Shown: piece after piece, positions 1-12,919 of the stretch
Position numbering within the stretch: position 1 is the stretch's first letter
Layout: every line of letters begins with the position of its first letter
Assembly (NCBI RefSeq): GCF_004297405.1
Contig: NZ_SCVC01000046.1
Location: 186,001-250,000 of the forward strand
DNA from: Reyranella sp.
Lineage (GTDB): Bacteria; Pseudomonadota; Alphaproteobacteria; Reyranellales; Reyranellaceae
Direction: 5' to 3'
DNA length: 64,000 nt
Notes under the pieces: model-generated
Told to the model about the DNA's origin: nothing
Database searches by the model: none
Seen by the model: only the letters and a program-made list of their open reading frames with translations
Position numbers and translations under genes: made by a program

Positions 1-1
1 C

Positions 2-289
2 GGGCGCGAGCGCGAAGCAGCGCTGCGCGAGACCTGCAGCGTGCAGTTGCGGCCCGTGCTGATGACGTGCGCCGCGGCGGCCGTCGGCCTGCTGCCTGCC
101 GCCTTCTCGACGGCGATCGGCAGCCAGGTTCAGCGCCCGCTGGCGACCGTCGTGGTTGGCGGCACGCTGCTGGCGCCCTTGCTCTTCCTCACGGTGTTGC
201 CGGCGGCCATCGGCTTGTTCTCGCGCCGCCGATTGTTGGCAACCGACACGCCACCCACTCCTCGCGCATCCGTCGCGGAGGCATCATGA
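2..289 (+). CDS. Heavy-metal/RND efflux pump, C-terminal end (partial)
   Basis: The open frame enters from the left window edge and ends at 289, so only about 95 C-terminal residues are visible. They carry the final part of an RND inner-membrane pump of the HME (CzcA/CusA) type: the LRPVLMT motif, a GS-VQRPLATVV segment and two hydrophobic helices, then a short basic and Ser/Thr/Pro-rich tail. Such pumps export divalent or monovalent metal ions using the proton gradient, working with a periplasmic adaptor and an outer-membrane channel. The next gene overlaps the stop codon and encodes that channel; the adaptor is presumably upstream, outside the window. The true start cannot be seen. Confidence 0.8.
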   Translation, partial: GREREAALRETCSVQLRPVLMTCAAAAVGLLPAAFSTAIGSQVQRPLATVVVGGTLLAPLLFLTVLPAAIGLFSRRRLLATDTPPTPRASVAEAS

Positions 290-1833
290 TGCGACACTCT
301 CTCTTCAAGGCATTGCCGGCGCTGGCCGCAACGGCTGCATTGACGGCCTGCTCGGTTGGCCCGGATTTCCTCGCGCCCGAAGGGCCGAAGACCCAGACTT
401 ACCTGCCCGACCAGAAGATGGATCTCATCGCCGCCGGCATTCCAGGCGGCGAGGCGCAACGCATCGTGCAGAGCATGGACATTCCCGGCCAGTGGTGGGG
501 TGTCTTCCAGTCGCCGCAGCTCAACAGTCTGATCGAACGGTCGTTGACGGCTAACCCTGACATCCGCGCCGCCGCCGCTTCTCTCAAGGTCGCGCAACTG
601 AATGCCCGCGCCCAGCGTGCGACGCTGTTCCCGACGATCTCCGCGGGTTTTGCCGGATCCCAGAACCAGACGGCGACCATTCTTCAAACGCCGCTCGCGG
701 ACCAGTCCATGACGATCTTCGGCCTTTTCACCGCCGGATTGCAGATCACCTACGCGCTCGACATCTGGGGCGGTAATCGCCGTCAGATCGAATCGCTCGA
801 TGCGCTGGCTGAAGCGCAATGCTTCCAGCTTGAAGGCGCCTATCTGTCGCTCGCGTCCAACGTCGTTGCTGCCGCCATCGTCGAGGCGGCGCTACGCGCC
901 CAAGTCGAGTCGACCAAGCGAATCATCGCGGCCCAACGCGAGACACTCGGCATCCTGACGCAGCAATCCGGGCTCGGCGCCATTCCCGGCGCGGACGTTG
1001 CCACCCAGCAGGCCGCTATGGCGCAATCCGAAGCGACGCTGCCACCTTTGCAGAAGGCGTTGGCGCAGCAGCGCAACCTGCTGGCCAATCTCACCGGCCG
1101 GCTGCCGAGCAATCCTGTCGCCGAACGTTTCGAGCTCAGCGATCTCAAGCTGCCTGGCGAGTTGCCGCTCAGCCTGCCGTCCAAACTGGTCGAGCAACGC
1201 CCTGACGTGCGTGCCGCCGAAGCCAATCTGCACTCCGCCAGTGCCTTGGTCGGTGTGGCGATCGCCAACCAGCTCCCGCAGATCACCTTGAGTGCAGGCG
1301 TCACTGCCAACTCTATCAGTCTCGACTCGTTGTTCGGCTCGGGCCTCGCCGGAACGGTGGCCGGTTTCAACGTCGCGCAGACTGTGCTCGATGGCGGCGC
1401 GCTCTACGCCAAGAAGAAGGGCGCCCAGGCCGCACTGGAGCAGGCCGATGCGCAATACCAGTCGACCGTGCTTGCCGCCTTTCGCAACGTCGCCGACACG
1501 CTGAACGCTCTCGAATACGACGCCATAACTCTCAAGGCTGCCGTCGAGGCCGAACGCGCAGCCGCCACCAGCCTCAACATCGCCCGCAAGCGTCTGGAGC
1601 TCGGCGACACGACTTATGTCTTCGTGCTGATCGCCGAACTCACCTATCAGCAGGCGATCCTGACGCGCATCCAGGCGCAGGCGGCGCGTCTCACCAACAC
1701 GGCGGCGCTGTTCCAGTCGCTGGGTGGCGGCTGGTGGAACCGCGATGCCGCTCTTGCGGCCAGTGGACGCTCGACGTGTCGGCCACCGTCAGCAACGCCG
1801 CTGCAAGCGGCAGCTTCATCTGCACGCCGATAG
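286..1833 (+). CDS. Outer-membrane efflux lipoprotein (NodT/OprM type)
   Basis: A 515-residue outer-membrane channel of RND efflux systems. The N-terminus is a lipoprotein signal peptide with lipobox L-T-A-C at residues 19-22, followed by the SVGPDF motif typical of NodT/OprM lipoproteins. Two outer-membrane efflux repeats follow (about residues 70-270 and 290-480), including QRPDVRAAEANL in the second. The start at 286 overlaps the pump gene stop (ATGA); a second ATG lies at 289. The overlap indicates translational coupling and one operon with the metal pump. The last 25 residues are low-complexity Ala/Ser/Pro. The exported substrate cannot be read from this protein alone. Confidence 0.9.
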   Translation: MMRHSLFKALPALAATAALTACSVGPDFLAPEGPKTQTYLPDQKMDLIAAGIPGGEAQRIVQSMDIPGQWWGVFQSPQLNSLIERSLTANPDIRAAAASLKVAQLNARAQRATLFPTISAGFAGSQNQTATILQTPLADQSMTIFGLFTAGLQITYALDIWGGNRRQIESLDALAEAQCFQLEGAYLSLASNVVAAAIVEAALRAQVESTKRIIAAQRETLGILTQQSGLGAIPGADVATQQAAMAQSEATLPPLQKALAQQRNLLANLTGRLPSNPVAERFELSDLKLPGELPLSLPSKLVEQRPDVRAAEANLHSASALVGVAIANQLPQITLSAGVTANSISLDSLFGSGLAGTVAGFNVAQTVLDGGALYAKKKGAQAALEQADAQYQSTVLAAFRNVADTLNALEYDAITLKAAVEAERAAATSLNIARKRLELGDTTYVFVLIAELTYQQAILTRIQAQAARLTNTAALFQSLGGGWWNRDAALAASGRSTCRPPSATPLQAAASSARR

Positions 1834-1888
1834 CGGAGACCCTGCATAGCGTCTTCTCTCGACGGCGTGTCCCGGCTACATCTTAGGT

Positions 1889-2686
1889 GTGAGCCTCGAC
1901 GACCAACTGATCGATCTCGGTGACCGCCGCCTGCGTGTGCGTCGCCTGTCGCCCACCCAGGATGATGGGCTGGAACGCACTACGCTCGTCTTTCTGCACG
2001 AAGGGCTGGGCTGCATCGAGATGTGGCGCGACTTCCCGCAGAAACTCTGCGACGCCACGCGCTGCCACGGCATCGTCTACGACCGCACCAGCTATGGTCA
2101 GTCGAGCCCCTGGCCGTCCGATCCGGGCCTTCGCTATATGGAGATCGAGGCTGACGACGTAATGCCGCGTCTGCTGGCAGCGCTGGCCATCGATGACTGC
2201 GTCCTGGTGGGCCACAGCGATGGCGGCACGATCGCCTTGAACTATGCCGCCCGCGATCCCGAGCCCTTGCGTGCCGTCGTGACCCTGGCTGCCCACGCGA
2301 TCAACGAACCGGTCTGTGTCGCGGCAATCCAGAAAGCCCGCGAGGCCTTCGCGTCGGGTGACCTGCGCCAACGGCTGACCAAATATCACGGCGACAATGT
2401 CGACCGTGCCTTCCATCTCTGGTCCGACGCCTGGGTGGCGCCGGGCTTCGCGCCGATGGATGCCAACGGCCGGCTGCCCGGCGTGCTGGTGCCGCTGCAG
2501 GCGATCCAGGGCGAAGACGACGAGTACGGCAGCGAGTTGCAGCTCGGCATCATCGCCGGCAAGGTCGGCGGTTATTGCGAAACGAGGCTGGTCGCCGACT
2601 GCGGACACAGCCCGCACCTGCAGCAACCCGCCTACGTTCTCTCCGAAATCGCCCGCTTCATCGCGCCCTTGGCGCTGGCGGGCTAA
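1889..2686 (+). CDS. Alpha/beta-fold hydrolase
   Basis: A 265-residue alpha/beta hydrolase. The oxyanion-hole region HEGLG is at 37-41, the nucleophile elbow G-H-S-D-G-G puts Ser110 as nucleophile, Asp210/211 is a good acid candidate and His240 in CGHSPH completes the triad. The family includes esterases, haloperoxidase-like enzymes and C-C bond hydrolases; the substrate is not deducible. The start is a GTG at 1889, 55 bases after the efflux gene, with no strong ribosome-binding site. It ends 3 bases before the convergent TPR gene, so no room is left for a terminator. Confidence 0.8.
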   Translation: MSLDDQLIDLGDRRLRVRRLSPTQDDGLERTTLVFLHEGLGCIEMWRDFPQKLCDATRCHGIVYDRTSYGQSSPWPSDPGLRYMEIEADDVMPRLLAALAIDDCVLVGHSDGGTIALNYAARDPEPLRAVVTLAAHAINEPVCVAAIQKAREAFASGDLRQRLTKYHGDNVDRAFHLWSDAWVAPGFAPMDANGRLPGVLVPLQAIQGEDDEYGSELQLGIIAGKVGGYCETRLVADCGHSPHLQQPAYVLSEIARFIAPLALAG

Positions 2687-2689
2687 CGC

Positions 2690-3694
2690 CTAGAGCCGCT
2701 TCAACTCGCTGGAGGCGGCCCAGTTCATCTCCGACACCGTCGGGCAACGCGCCTGGGCGAGCTGGAACTGCTCGCGGGCCTTCTGCTTGTCGCCGCGGCG
2801 TACCGCATCCATGCCGATGAAGAAGGCAGCCGGGCATTTGCCGTTGCTCCGCTTGGCGGCTTCGTCGGACTCGGCAGCGACTTCGAGTTCGCCCGACGTG
2901 CCCTTGCCCAGAAGGAAGCGCACGATCGGGCCGGGCCATTCGTTCAGGCTCTCGGCGCCGATTTCCTTCGCCAGCGCCGTGCGGGCATCGCGCCGCGCGC
3001 GGACCTGGGCAGCGTAGCGCCAGAGAAGCGGCGTTATCTTCGACTTGAAGGTCGGGCGACCCTCCAGCGACGCGTTGAAGTCGTCGGCGGCCTGCGTGTA
3101 GTTGCCGAGATTGAAGTTGGCGTGGCCGCGGAAGAACGCCGCCGAACGGCGCTCACCCTCGGTCTTCGCGCTGGCCAGGGCGAGGTCGAGCAGGCCAAGT
3201 GCGCGCGGGAAGTCGGCGATCTGCATGTAGACCTGAGCCTGGGCGATCATCAGCGAGGGATCGCCGGGCTTGCGCGCCAGCGCGCTGTCGAGAATGCGTA
3301 ACGCGGCGGCGCGGTCTCCGCCGCCAGCCAGGCTCGGCATGGCCAGCGACATCACGACCTGCCAATCGGAAGGCAGGACCCTTCCCATCTCGGCAATGTC
3401 CTTCTGGCTGTCGGCTTCCCGGCCCAGTCGGCTGAGCTGGAATGCACGGATGCTGAGATACATCGAACGGTCCAGCGCCGAGAGCTGCGAGGCCGACAGG
3501 ATCTTGTTCAGCGAGTCGAGCGTGGCGTTGCGGCTGGTGTCCGCCCCCGAAGAACCACCAGAGGGACCGCCCAGCGAGAAGTCCCGCGAAGAGGGGTCCC
3601 ACGACTCGACAGCATTGCGCTGCGCCACGGCCTCGCCGGACAAGGCAAGGGTGGCGGCAAAAAGCCCAAACAACTGCACCAATCGACGTTGCAT
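2690..3694 (-). CDS. Exported TPR-like repeat protein, function unknown
   Basis: A 334-residue protein with a Sec signal peptide (residues 1-25, ending AVAQ). The mature part has Gly/Ser-rich sequence near residues 40-50 and then helical pairs resembling tetratricopeptide repeats (about 60-250), for example A-L-R-I-L-D-S-A-L and A-A-D-D-F-N-A-S-L segments at regular spacing. TPR proteins act as protein-protein scaffolds; no enzymatic motif is seen. It is probably periplasmic. The start ATG at 3694 diverges from acnA, with 111 bases between them. It is a single gene; the much longer reverse-strand open frame that continues across acnA is not real. Confidence 0.72.
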   Translation of the reverse strand: MQRRLVQLFGLFAATLALSGEAVAQRNAVESWDPSSRDFSLGGPSGGSSGADTSRNATLDSLNKILSASQLSALDRSMYLSIRAFQLSRLGREADSQKDIAEMGRVLPSDWQVVMSLAMPSLAGGGDRAAALRILDSALARKPGDPSLMIAQAQVYMQIADFPRALGLLDLALASAKTEGERRSAAFFRGHANFNLGNYTQAADDFNASLEGRPTFKSKITPLLWRYAAQVRARRDARTALAKEIGAESLNEWPGPIVRFLLGKGTSGELEVAAESDEAAKRSNGKCPAAFFIGMDAVRRGDKQKAREQFQLAQARCPTVSEMNWAASSELKRL

Positions 3695-3736
3695 GGCACC
3701 AATCTGACACAAGGGCCGACGAGCCGCATCCGCCGA

Positions 3737-3765
3737 TTGCCTGGGCCTCGTCATGCCCCTATTTT
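3737..3765 (+). promoter_or_regulatory. Candidate sigma70 promoter for acnA
   Basis: TTGCCT (3737-3742) and TATTTT (3760-3765) are separated by 17 bases and lie 41 bases before the acnA start, in the 111-base gap between divergent genes. Each hexamer matches the sigma70 consensus at four of six positions. This is pattern matching only. Confidence 0.35.
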
Positions 3766-3805
3766 GCCATCCGTCCGCACAAAACCGATCTTCCAGGAGT
3801 ACGAC

Positions 3806-6493
<2,688 letters not shown>

Positions 6494-6513
6494 CGCCGGA
6501 GGGAACGGAAGCC

Positions 6514-7083
6514 ATGGCACCAGCTTCTCAGCGAGGGGGGCTGGGCGACCACACCGTCGCCATGGCTCGCAACAACATCTGGGCGAACCACCGTCTGCTC
6601 AGCGCTTGCAAGGCGCTGTCGCAGGCGGAGTTCGCCGCCCCGCGCACGAGCTTCTTTCCCACGCTGCGCGCCACGCTGAACCACATTCTCTGGGTCGACA
6701 CCTATTACATCGACGCCCTCGAGCGCGATCCGACGGTGCTGAAGCGCTACAACGATCCGCCGCCCGACTTTCCCGACGCTGCCTCGCTCCATACGGCCCA
6801 GATCGCAAGCGACCGCCGTCTGCTCGCCTTCTGCGAACGCCAGAGCGAGACGAGCCTCCTCGAAGGTCTGGTGCTGCCACGGCCCAACCGCACGCCACCA
6901 CCGTCGAGCGTGCTGTCGATCCTCGAACATCTCTTCCAGCATCAGACACATCATCGCGGGCAGGCCCATGCGATGCTGGCCGGCACCACAGTAAAGCCCC
7001 CGCAGCTCGACGAGTTCTTTCTCGCCGGCGAGCAGCATCTTCGCCGCGACGAGCTGCTGGCCCTCGGACTCGAACCGAGCTGA
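6514..7083 (+). CDS. DinB-family protein
   Basis: A 189-residue DinB-like four-helix protein. The metal-binding histidine triad is recognisable as His57 (LNHILWVD), His143 and His147 (HQTHHRGQAH). The family contains metal-dependent thiol-transferase-type enzymes, often linked to bacillithiol, mycothiol or glutathione chemistry and stress; the reaction here is unknown. The ATG at 6514 follows a GGAGGGAACGG stretch; a second start at Met17 (6562) would fit many relatives that begin close to the N-N-I-W-A-N motif. It starts 20 bases after acnA and its stop overlaps the next gene (TGATG), indicating co-translation with the VOC-hydrolase fusion. Confidence 0.85.
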   Translation: MAPASQRGGLGDHTVAMARNNIWANHRLLSACKALSQAEFAAPRTSFFPTLRATLNHILWVDTYYIDALERDPTVLKRYNDPPPDFPDAASLHTAQIASDRRLLAFCERQSETSLLEGLVLPRPNRTPPPSSVLSILEHLFQHQTHHRGQAHAMLAGTTVKPPQLDEFFLAGEQHLRRDELLALGLEPS

Positions 7084-8204
7084 TGCGACCACGTCCCTCA
7101 TTCGCCGGTGCCGCGATCGAGGTGAGCGACCTCGGACGCTCCGTTGCATTCCATCGCCTGTGGTTGCCGATGCTGGGCTTCCGTCGCGTCTGGGCGCATC
7201 CCGATCGCGTGATGTGGTCGCGTGGTTACGACCATTTCGTGATGCGCCAGGCCAAGGACGGCGTGTCTTATGGGCCAGGCGCGCTGTGGCTTGCCGTCTC
7301 GGCCGAGAGCCGCGCCCAGGTCGATCAGGTGTTCGCCGAGCTACGCGACGCCGGCGCCGAGATTCTTCAGCCGCCCAAGGAACTCGAGTATTTCGCCCCC
7401 GGCTACTACTCCGTGGGCTTTCGCGATCCCGACGGCGTCCCGATCGAGGTCGTGCATCGTTGGGATGAGCTGCCCGACGTCGCCGACGCCGAACAGGTGC
7501 GCGTGCCCGGCCATGGCGTCACCTTGGGAGGTTACTTCTTCAAGCCGCAGGCAGGACAGCCGCCCTATCCCGCACTGATCCTGCTGCACGGCTTCGCAGG
7601 CCATGCCCACAATCTGGTCGGTCTGGCGCGGCGCGCTTCGGCCAATGGCTATGCCACGCTTGCGCTCTCGCTCCGCGGCTGGCTGGGTTCGGAGGGCGAA
7701 AGCGATCAAGGGTTGCGTCAACCGCTCGACGTCCTGGCCGCCATCGACTGGCTCGCCAAGCGACCCTCAGTCGACCGAGACCGCATCGGCCTGGTCGGCG
7801 CCTCGATGGGCGGTCAGGTGGCGCTGCTGACGGCGGCGCACAAGCCGCCGATCAAGGCGGTCGCCTCCTACTTCGCACCGACCGATCTCGCGCGCTGGCG
7901 CGCGGCAAATCCCTTCATCAAGGATTACCTCGACGATCTGTGCGGGCCCGAAGGGCTGCCGGTTCGCTCACCGATATTCCGCGTTGCGCAGATCGATATT
8001 CCCGTCCTCTTGATCCACGGCGACAGCGACGAGAACGTACCTGTCGACCAAACGACGACCATGGCGGAGGCGTTGCGAAATCACGGCAAGGATGTCGAAG
8101 CCTTCGTCATTCCCGGCGCGACGCACTATTTTAACGACAAGGAGTATGGCATTGCCCTTCGCACCTTGTTCGACTTCATGCGTCGTCACCTGACTCGGAG
8201 CTAA
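7083..8204 (+). CDS. VOC (glyoxalase-like) domain fused to alpha/beta hydrolase
   Basis: A 373-residue two-domain protein. Residues 6-127 resemble a VOC/glyoxalase domain, ending in the usual GFRDPDGVPIEVVHRW block with Glu122 as a possible metal ligand; the first ligand position has Glu13 instead of the common His. Residues 140-373 are a dienelactone-hydrolase-like alpha/beta hydrolase: HGFAGH oxyanion region (169-174), nucleophile Ser241 in GASMGG, acid Asp316 in HGDSDENVP and His348 in GATHYF. The frame is continuous with no sign of frameshift at the junction. The two domains are normally separate proteins. The start overlaps the DinB gene stop. The substrate is unknown; a linked ring-opening or detoxification sequence is an inference. 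Confidence 0.85.
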   Translation: MRPRPSFAGAAIEVSDLGRSVAFHRLWLPMLGFRRVWAHPDRVMWSRGYDHFVMRQAKDGVSYGPGALWLAVSAESRAQVDQVFAELRDAGAEILQPPKELEYFAPGYYSVGFRDPDGVPIEVVHRWDELPDVADAEQVRVPGHGVTLGGYFFKPQAGQPPYPALILLHGFAGHAHNLVGLARRASANGYATLALSLRGWLGSEGESDQGLRQPLDVLAAIDWLAKRPSVDRDRIGLVGASMGGQVALLTAAHKPPIKAVASYFAPTDLARWRAANPFIKDYLDDLCGPEGLPVRSPIFRVAQIDIPVLLIHGDSDENVPVDQTTTMAEALRNHGKDVEAFVIPGATHYFNDKEYGIALRTLFDFMRRHLTRS

Positions 8205-8210
8205 CTGTCC

Positions 8211-8882
8211 ATGCGCGTGTCCGAAGCCATCAATTCCCGCCGCTCGATGCGGGTCTTCAAGTCCGAGCCTGTCGTCAAGGCGGACGTCGAATGGATCGTC
8301 ACCAACGCCAACCGCGCGGCGTCGAACGGCAACCTGCAGCCGTGGAAGCTCTACGTCACCATGGGTAAGGCGCGGCAGCGCCTGTCGACCGCGATCCTGA
8401 AAGCGATGGACGAGGGCGACCATGGGCCCGGCGGCGAGTACGACGTCTACCCCAAGGAATTCACGCCGGTCTACGACACGCGCCGCAAGCTTGTCGGCAA
8501 GCAGCTCTACACACTCCTCGGCGTGCCGCGCGGTGACGCTGCCGGCATGATGAAGCAGTTTCGCAAGAACTATGAATTTTTCGATGCACCGGTCGGAATG
8601 ATTCTCTGCGTCGAAAAGCGCATGGGCGGCGGCCAGTGGATCGACTGTGGTATCTTCCTCGACCAGCTCATGTTGCTGGCGCGCGAGAAGGGGCTGCACA
8701 CCTGCCCGCAGGCGGCGTTCAGCCGCTATCAGCATGTCGTGCGGCGCGAGCTCGAGATTCCCGAGGACCAGATCGTCATCTGCGGCCTGGCGCTGGGCCA
8801 TGCCGATCCTGATGTGGTCCCCAACAGCCTGATCACCGAACGGGCGCCGATCCAGGACTTCACGACCTGGTTCACCGAGTAA
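8211..8882 (+). CDS. Nitroreductase-family FMN oxidoreductase
   Basis: A 223-residue nitroreductase-fold flavoprotein. The N-terminal I-N-S-R-R-S-M-R-V-F motif is the conserved FMN phosphate-binding start of the family, A-S-N-G-N-L-Q-P-W follows at about 36-45, and the C-terminal I-V-I-C-G-L-A-L-G-H block is also typical. Members reduce nitroaromatics, quinones or flavins with NAD(P)H. It begins 6 bases after the fusion gene and is probably the last gene of the DinB-fusion-nitroreductase unit. Together these suggest xenobiotic or electrophile handling (inference). Confidence 0.88.
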   Translation: MRVSEAINSRRSMRVFKSEPVVKADVEWIVTNANRAASNGNLQPWKLYVTMGKARQRLSTAILKAMDEGDHGPGGEYDVYPKEFTPVYDTRRKLVGKQLYTLLGVPRGDAAGMMKQFRKNYEFFDAPVGMILCVEKRMGGGQWIDCGIFLDQLMLLAREKGLHTCPQAAFSRYQHVVRRELEIPEDQIVICGLALGHADPDVVPNSLITERAPIQDFTTWFTE

Positions 8883-8913
8883 CACCTTCGTCGCAGGCGC
8901 GGCCAAAGTCGAA

Positions 8914-8966
8914 TTGCCGAGCGTGATCACGGCGCGCTAGAACGCAGGTAATTCACGGCTTAAGCC
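8914..8966 (+). promoter_or_regulatory. acsA: Possible acsA promoter with two palindromes
   Basis: The 105-base gap before acsA holds TTGCCG (8914-8919) and TAGAAC (8938-8943) spaced by 18 bases, a weak sigma70-like pair. A 10-base palindrome CGTGATCACG (8922-8931) sits in the spacer and another, GGCTTAAGCC (8957-8966), lies downstream, where a regulator could bind. Support is limited to pattern. Confidence 0.25.
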
Positions 8967-8987
8967 TAGCGATACGGGAGGAATACC

Positions 8988-10925
<1,938 letters not shown>

Positions 10926-10933
10926 GGAGTCCG

Positions 10934-12289
10934 ATGGCCAACCCGACGCAGAATCCCACCATAGGGCAGCTCGCCGCGGATTTGGCCGCCGGCCGCACCA
11001 CTTCCCGCCAGCTCACCGAAGAGGCGCTGGCGCGCATCGAGGATCCCAAGGGCGAAGGCAAGCGCGCCTTCGTCAAGGTCTGGAAGGCGCAGGCCCTTGC
11101 CGCCGCCGAGGCCAGCGACGTCCAGCGCAAGGCGGGCCTCGTTCTCTCGCCACTCGCCGGCATTCCCGTCTCGATCAAGAACCTGTGCGACGTCGCAGGC
11201 GAAACGACACTCGCGGGCTCGACGGCGCTCGACGATGCCAAGCCGGCTAAAGCAGACGCGCCCGTCGTGGCCCGACTGCGGGCTGCCGGCGCCGTGATTG
11301 TCGGCAGCACCAACATGAGCGAGTTCGCCTTCTCGGGCGTCGGCTTCAACCCGCACTATGGCACCCCCGGCAATCCTGCCGACCGCAAGCGCGTGCCGGG
11401 CGGCTCCTCTTCGGGCGCCGCGGTGTCGGTCGCTGACCGCATGGCTGTGGCCGCCCTGGGCACCGATACCGGCGGCTCCGTCCGCATCCCCGCCGCGGTC
11501 TGCGGCCTCACGGGATTCAAGCCGACGGCGCGGCGCGTGCCGATCGACGGCGTCGTGCCGCTTTCGACGTCACTCGATTCGATCGGACCGCTCGCCAACT
11601 CGGTCGAGGATTGCGCCATCGTCGATGCCGTGTTCGCCGGTGAGCCGATCTCGGTCCCGGCTGCAGCACCGCTTTCGGGCCTGCGGTTTGCCATTCCCAA
11701 GCACTTCGTGATGGACGAACTCGATCCCGTCGTCGTCGTGGCATTCGAGCGTGCCTGCAAGGCGCTCTCGGCCAAGGGCGTGAAGATCGAGCAGATCGAT
11801 CTCGTCGAGCTGAACGAGCTGCCAGACACCAATGCCAAAGGCGGGTTCGCCGCTTCCGAAGCCTATGCCTGGCACAAAGACCTGATCGCCCGCCGGCACA
11901 ACGACTACGACCAGCTCGTGGCGCCGCGCATCCTGCGCGGCAAGGACATGAGCGCGGCCGACTATATCGAGCTCCTGGGCAAGCGCGCCGACCTGCAGCG
12001 CCGCGTCTCGGCGATCACCGCGAACTACGACGCCGTGATCATGCCGACCTGCGCCATCGTGGCGCCGACCCTCGACGAGGTCTCGACGTCCGACGGCTTC
12101 ACCAAGAAGAACATGCTGCTGCTGCGCAACACCACGGTCGGCAATTTCCTCGACCGTTGCGGCATCAGCTTGCCCTGCCATGCCGCCGGCGAACTGCCGG
12201 TCGGCTTCATGCTGATGGGCGAGGCGATGGCCGACAAACGCGTGCTGGCGATGGCGCGCAGCGTGGCGCCGGTCGTTTCAGCTCACTGA
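10934..12289 (+). CDS. Amidase-signature family amidase
   Basis: A 451-residue amidase-signature enzyme hydrolysing carboxamides to acid and ammonia. The Ser-cisSer-Lys triad is visible: Lys82 in V-S-I-K-N-L, Ser158 in GGSSSG and Ser182 in GTDTGGSVR. It resembles GatA in its core, but no gatB or gatC lies nearby, so it is more likely a catabolic amidase than the tRNA amidotransferase. Start ATG at 10934 follows a GGAG. Its 3' end overlaps the convergent flavin reductase gene by 7 bases. Confidence 0.9.
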   Translation: MANPTQNPTIGQLAADLAAGRTTSRQLTEEALARIEDPKGEGKRAFVKVWKAQALAAAEASDVQRKAGLVLSPLAGIPVSIKNLCDVAGETTLAGSTALDDAKPAKADAPVVARLRAAGAVIVGSTNMSEFAFSGVGFNPHYGTPGNPADRKRVPGGSSSGAAVSVADRMAVAALGTDTGGSVRIPAAVCGLTGFKPTARRVPIDGVVPLSTSLDSIGPLANSVEDCAIVDAVFAGEPISVPAAAPLSGLRFAIPKHFVMDELDPVVVVAFERACKALSAKGVKIEQIDLVELNELPDTNAKGGFAASEAYAWHKDLIARRHNDYDQLVAPRILRGKDMSAADYIELLGKRADLQRRVSAITANYDAVIMPTCAIVAPTLDEVSTSDGFTKKNMLLLRNTTVGNFLDRCGISLPCHAAGELPVGFMLMGEAMADKRVLAMARSVAPVVSAH

Positions 12290-12918
12290 TATCGCGGATC
12301 GTCGGGGCGCGGCATGCGCCAGACATTCTCGGTGGTGGTGTATTCGCTATAGCCAAGCCGGGCGACCGGCTTGAAGGCGAGCGTGTCGATGCGGCCATTC
12401 TTGATGATGCGGTCGTCGATATGGATGCCGACGACGCGCCCGAACACCACGACTGCCTGCTGTTTCTCGCGGCCCTCTTCGATGGGCATCTCGATCGTCT
12501 TCCAGTACTTGCACTCCAGCGCAATCGGCGATCCTTCCACCCGTGGCGGTTTGACGTAGCGCGACAGCGCGGGCGTCAGGCCGGCGAGCTTCATCTCGTC
12601 GACACCGTAATCGACCATCGAGGTCGTGATGTTCATCTGCTTGACGAGATCGGCGCTCACCATGTTGACGACGAACTCGCCGGTTTCCTCGGCATTGCGC
12701 CGGCTGTGCTTGGTCGGGTTGTCGCCGTAGGTGCCGGTGGTCGCGAAATAGACCATCGGCGGCGACGCCGACACCGCGTTGTAGAAGCTGTAGGGCGCCA
12801 GGTTGACGCGACCATGCCCGTCGACAGTCGAGATCCAGCCGATCGGACGCGGCACAATCAGCGCCGTTAGCGGATCTTGTTGCATGCCGTGGTCGCGGCG
12901 GGTCGCGTCGTAGAACAT
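12283..12918 (-). CDS. Flavin reductase-like protein, tandem copy 2
   Basis: A 211-residue flavin reductase (FMN-binding split-barrel) protein, with VPRPIGWISTVD and APYSFYNAV near the N-terminus and E-F-V-V-N-M at about 81-86, typical of this family. It is a paralogue of the next gene upstream (12920-13555): my residue-by-residue comparison gives about 51 differences in 211, roughly 76% identity, with identical ends near F-K-P-V-A-R-L-G-Y. The ATG lies one base after the stop of copy 1. Such proteins often supply reduced flavin to a monooxygenase, or bind flavin for other uses; no monooxygenase lies adjacent. Confidence 0.85.
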   Translation of the reverse strand: MFYDATRRDHGMQQDPLTALIVPRPIGWISTVDGHGRVNLAPYSFYNAVSASPPMVYFATTGTYGDNPTKHSRRNAEETGEFVVNMVSADLVKQMNITTSMVDYGVDEMKLAGLTPALSRYVKPPRVEGSPIALECKYWKTIEMPIEEGREKQQAVVVFGRVVGIHIDDRIIKNGRIDTLAFKPVARLGYSEYTTTENVWRMPRPDDPRYQ

Positions 12919-12919
12919 G

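Noticed and set aside
10934..12289. Amidase as GatA of the tRNA amidotransferase
   Set aside because: No gatB or gatC beside it, and the sequence only shares the general amidase-signature core.
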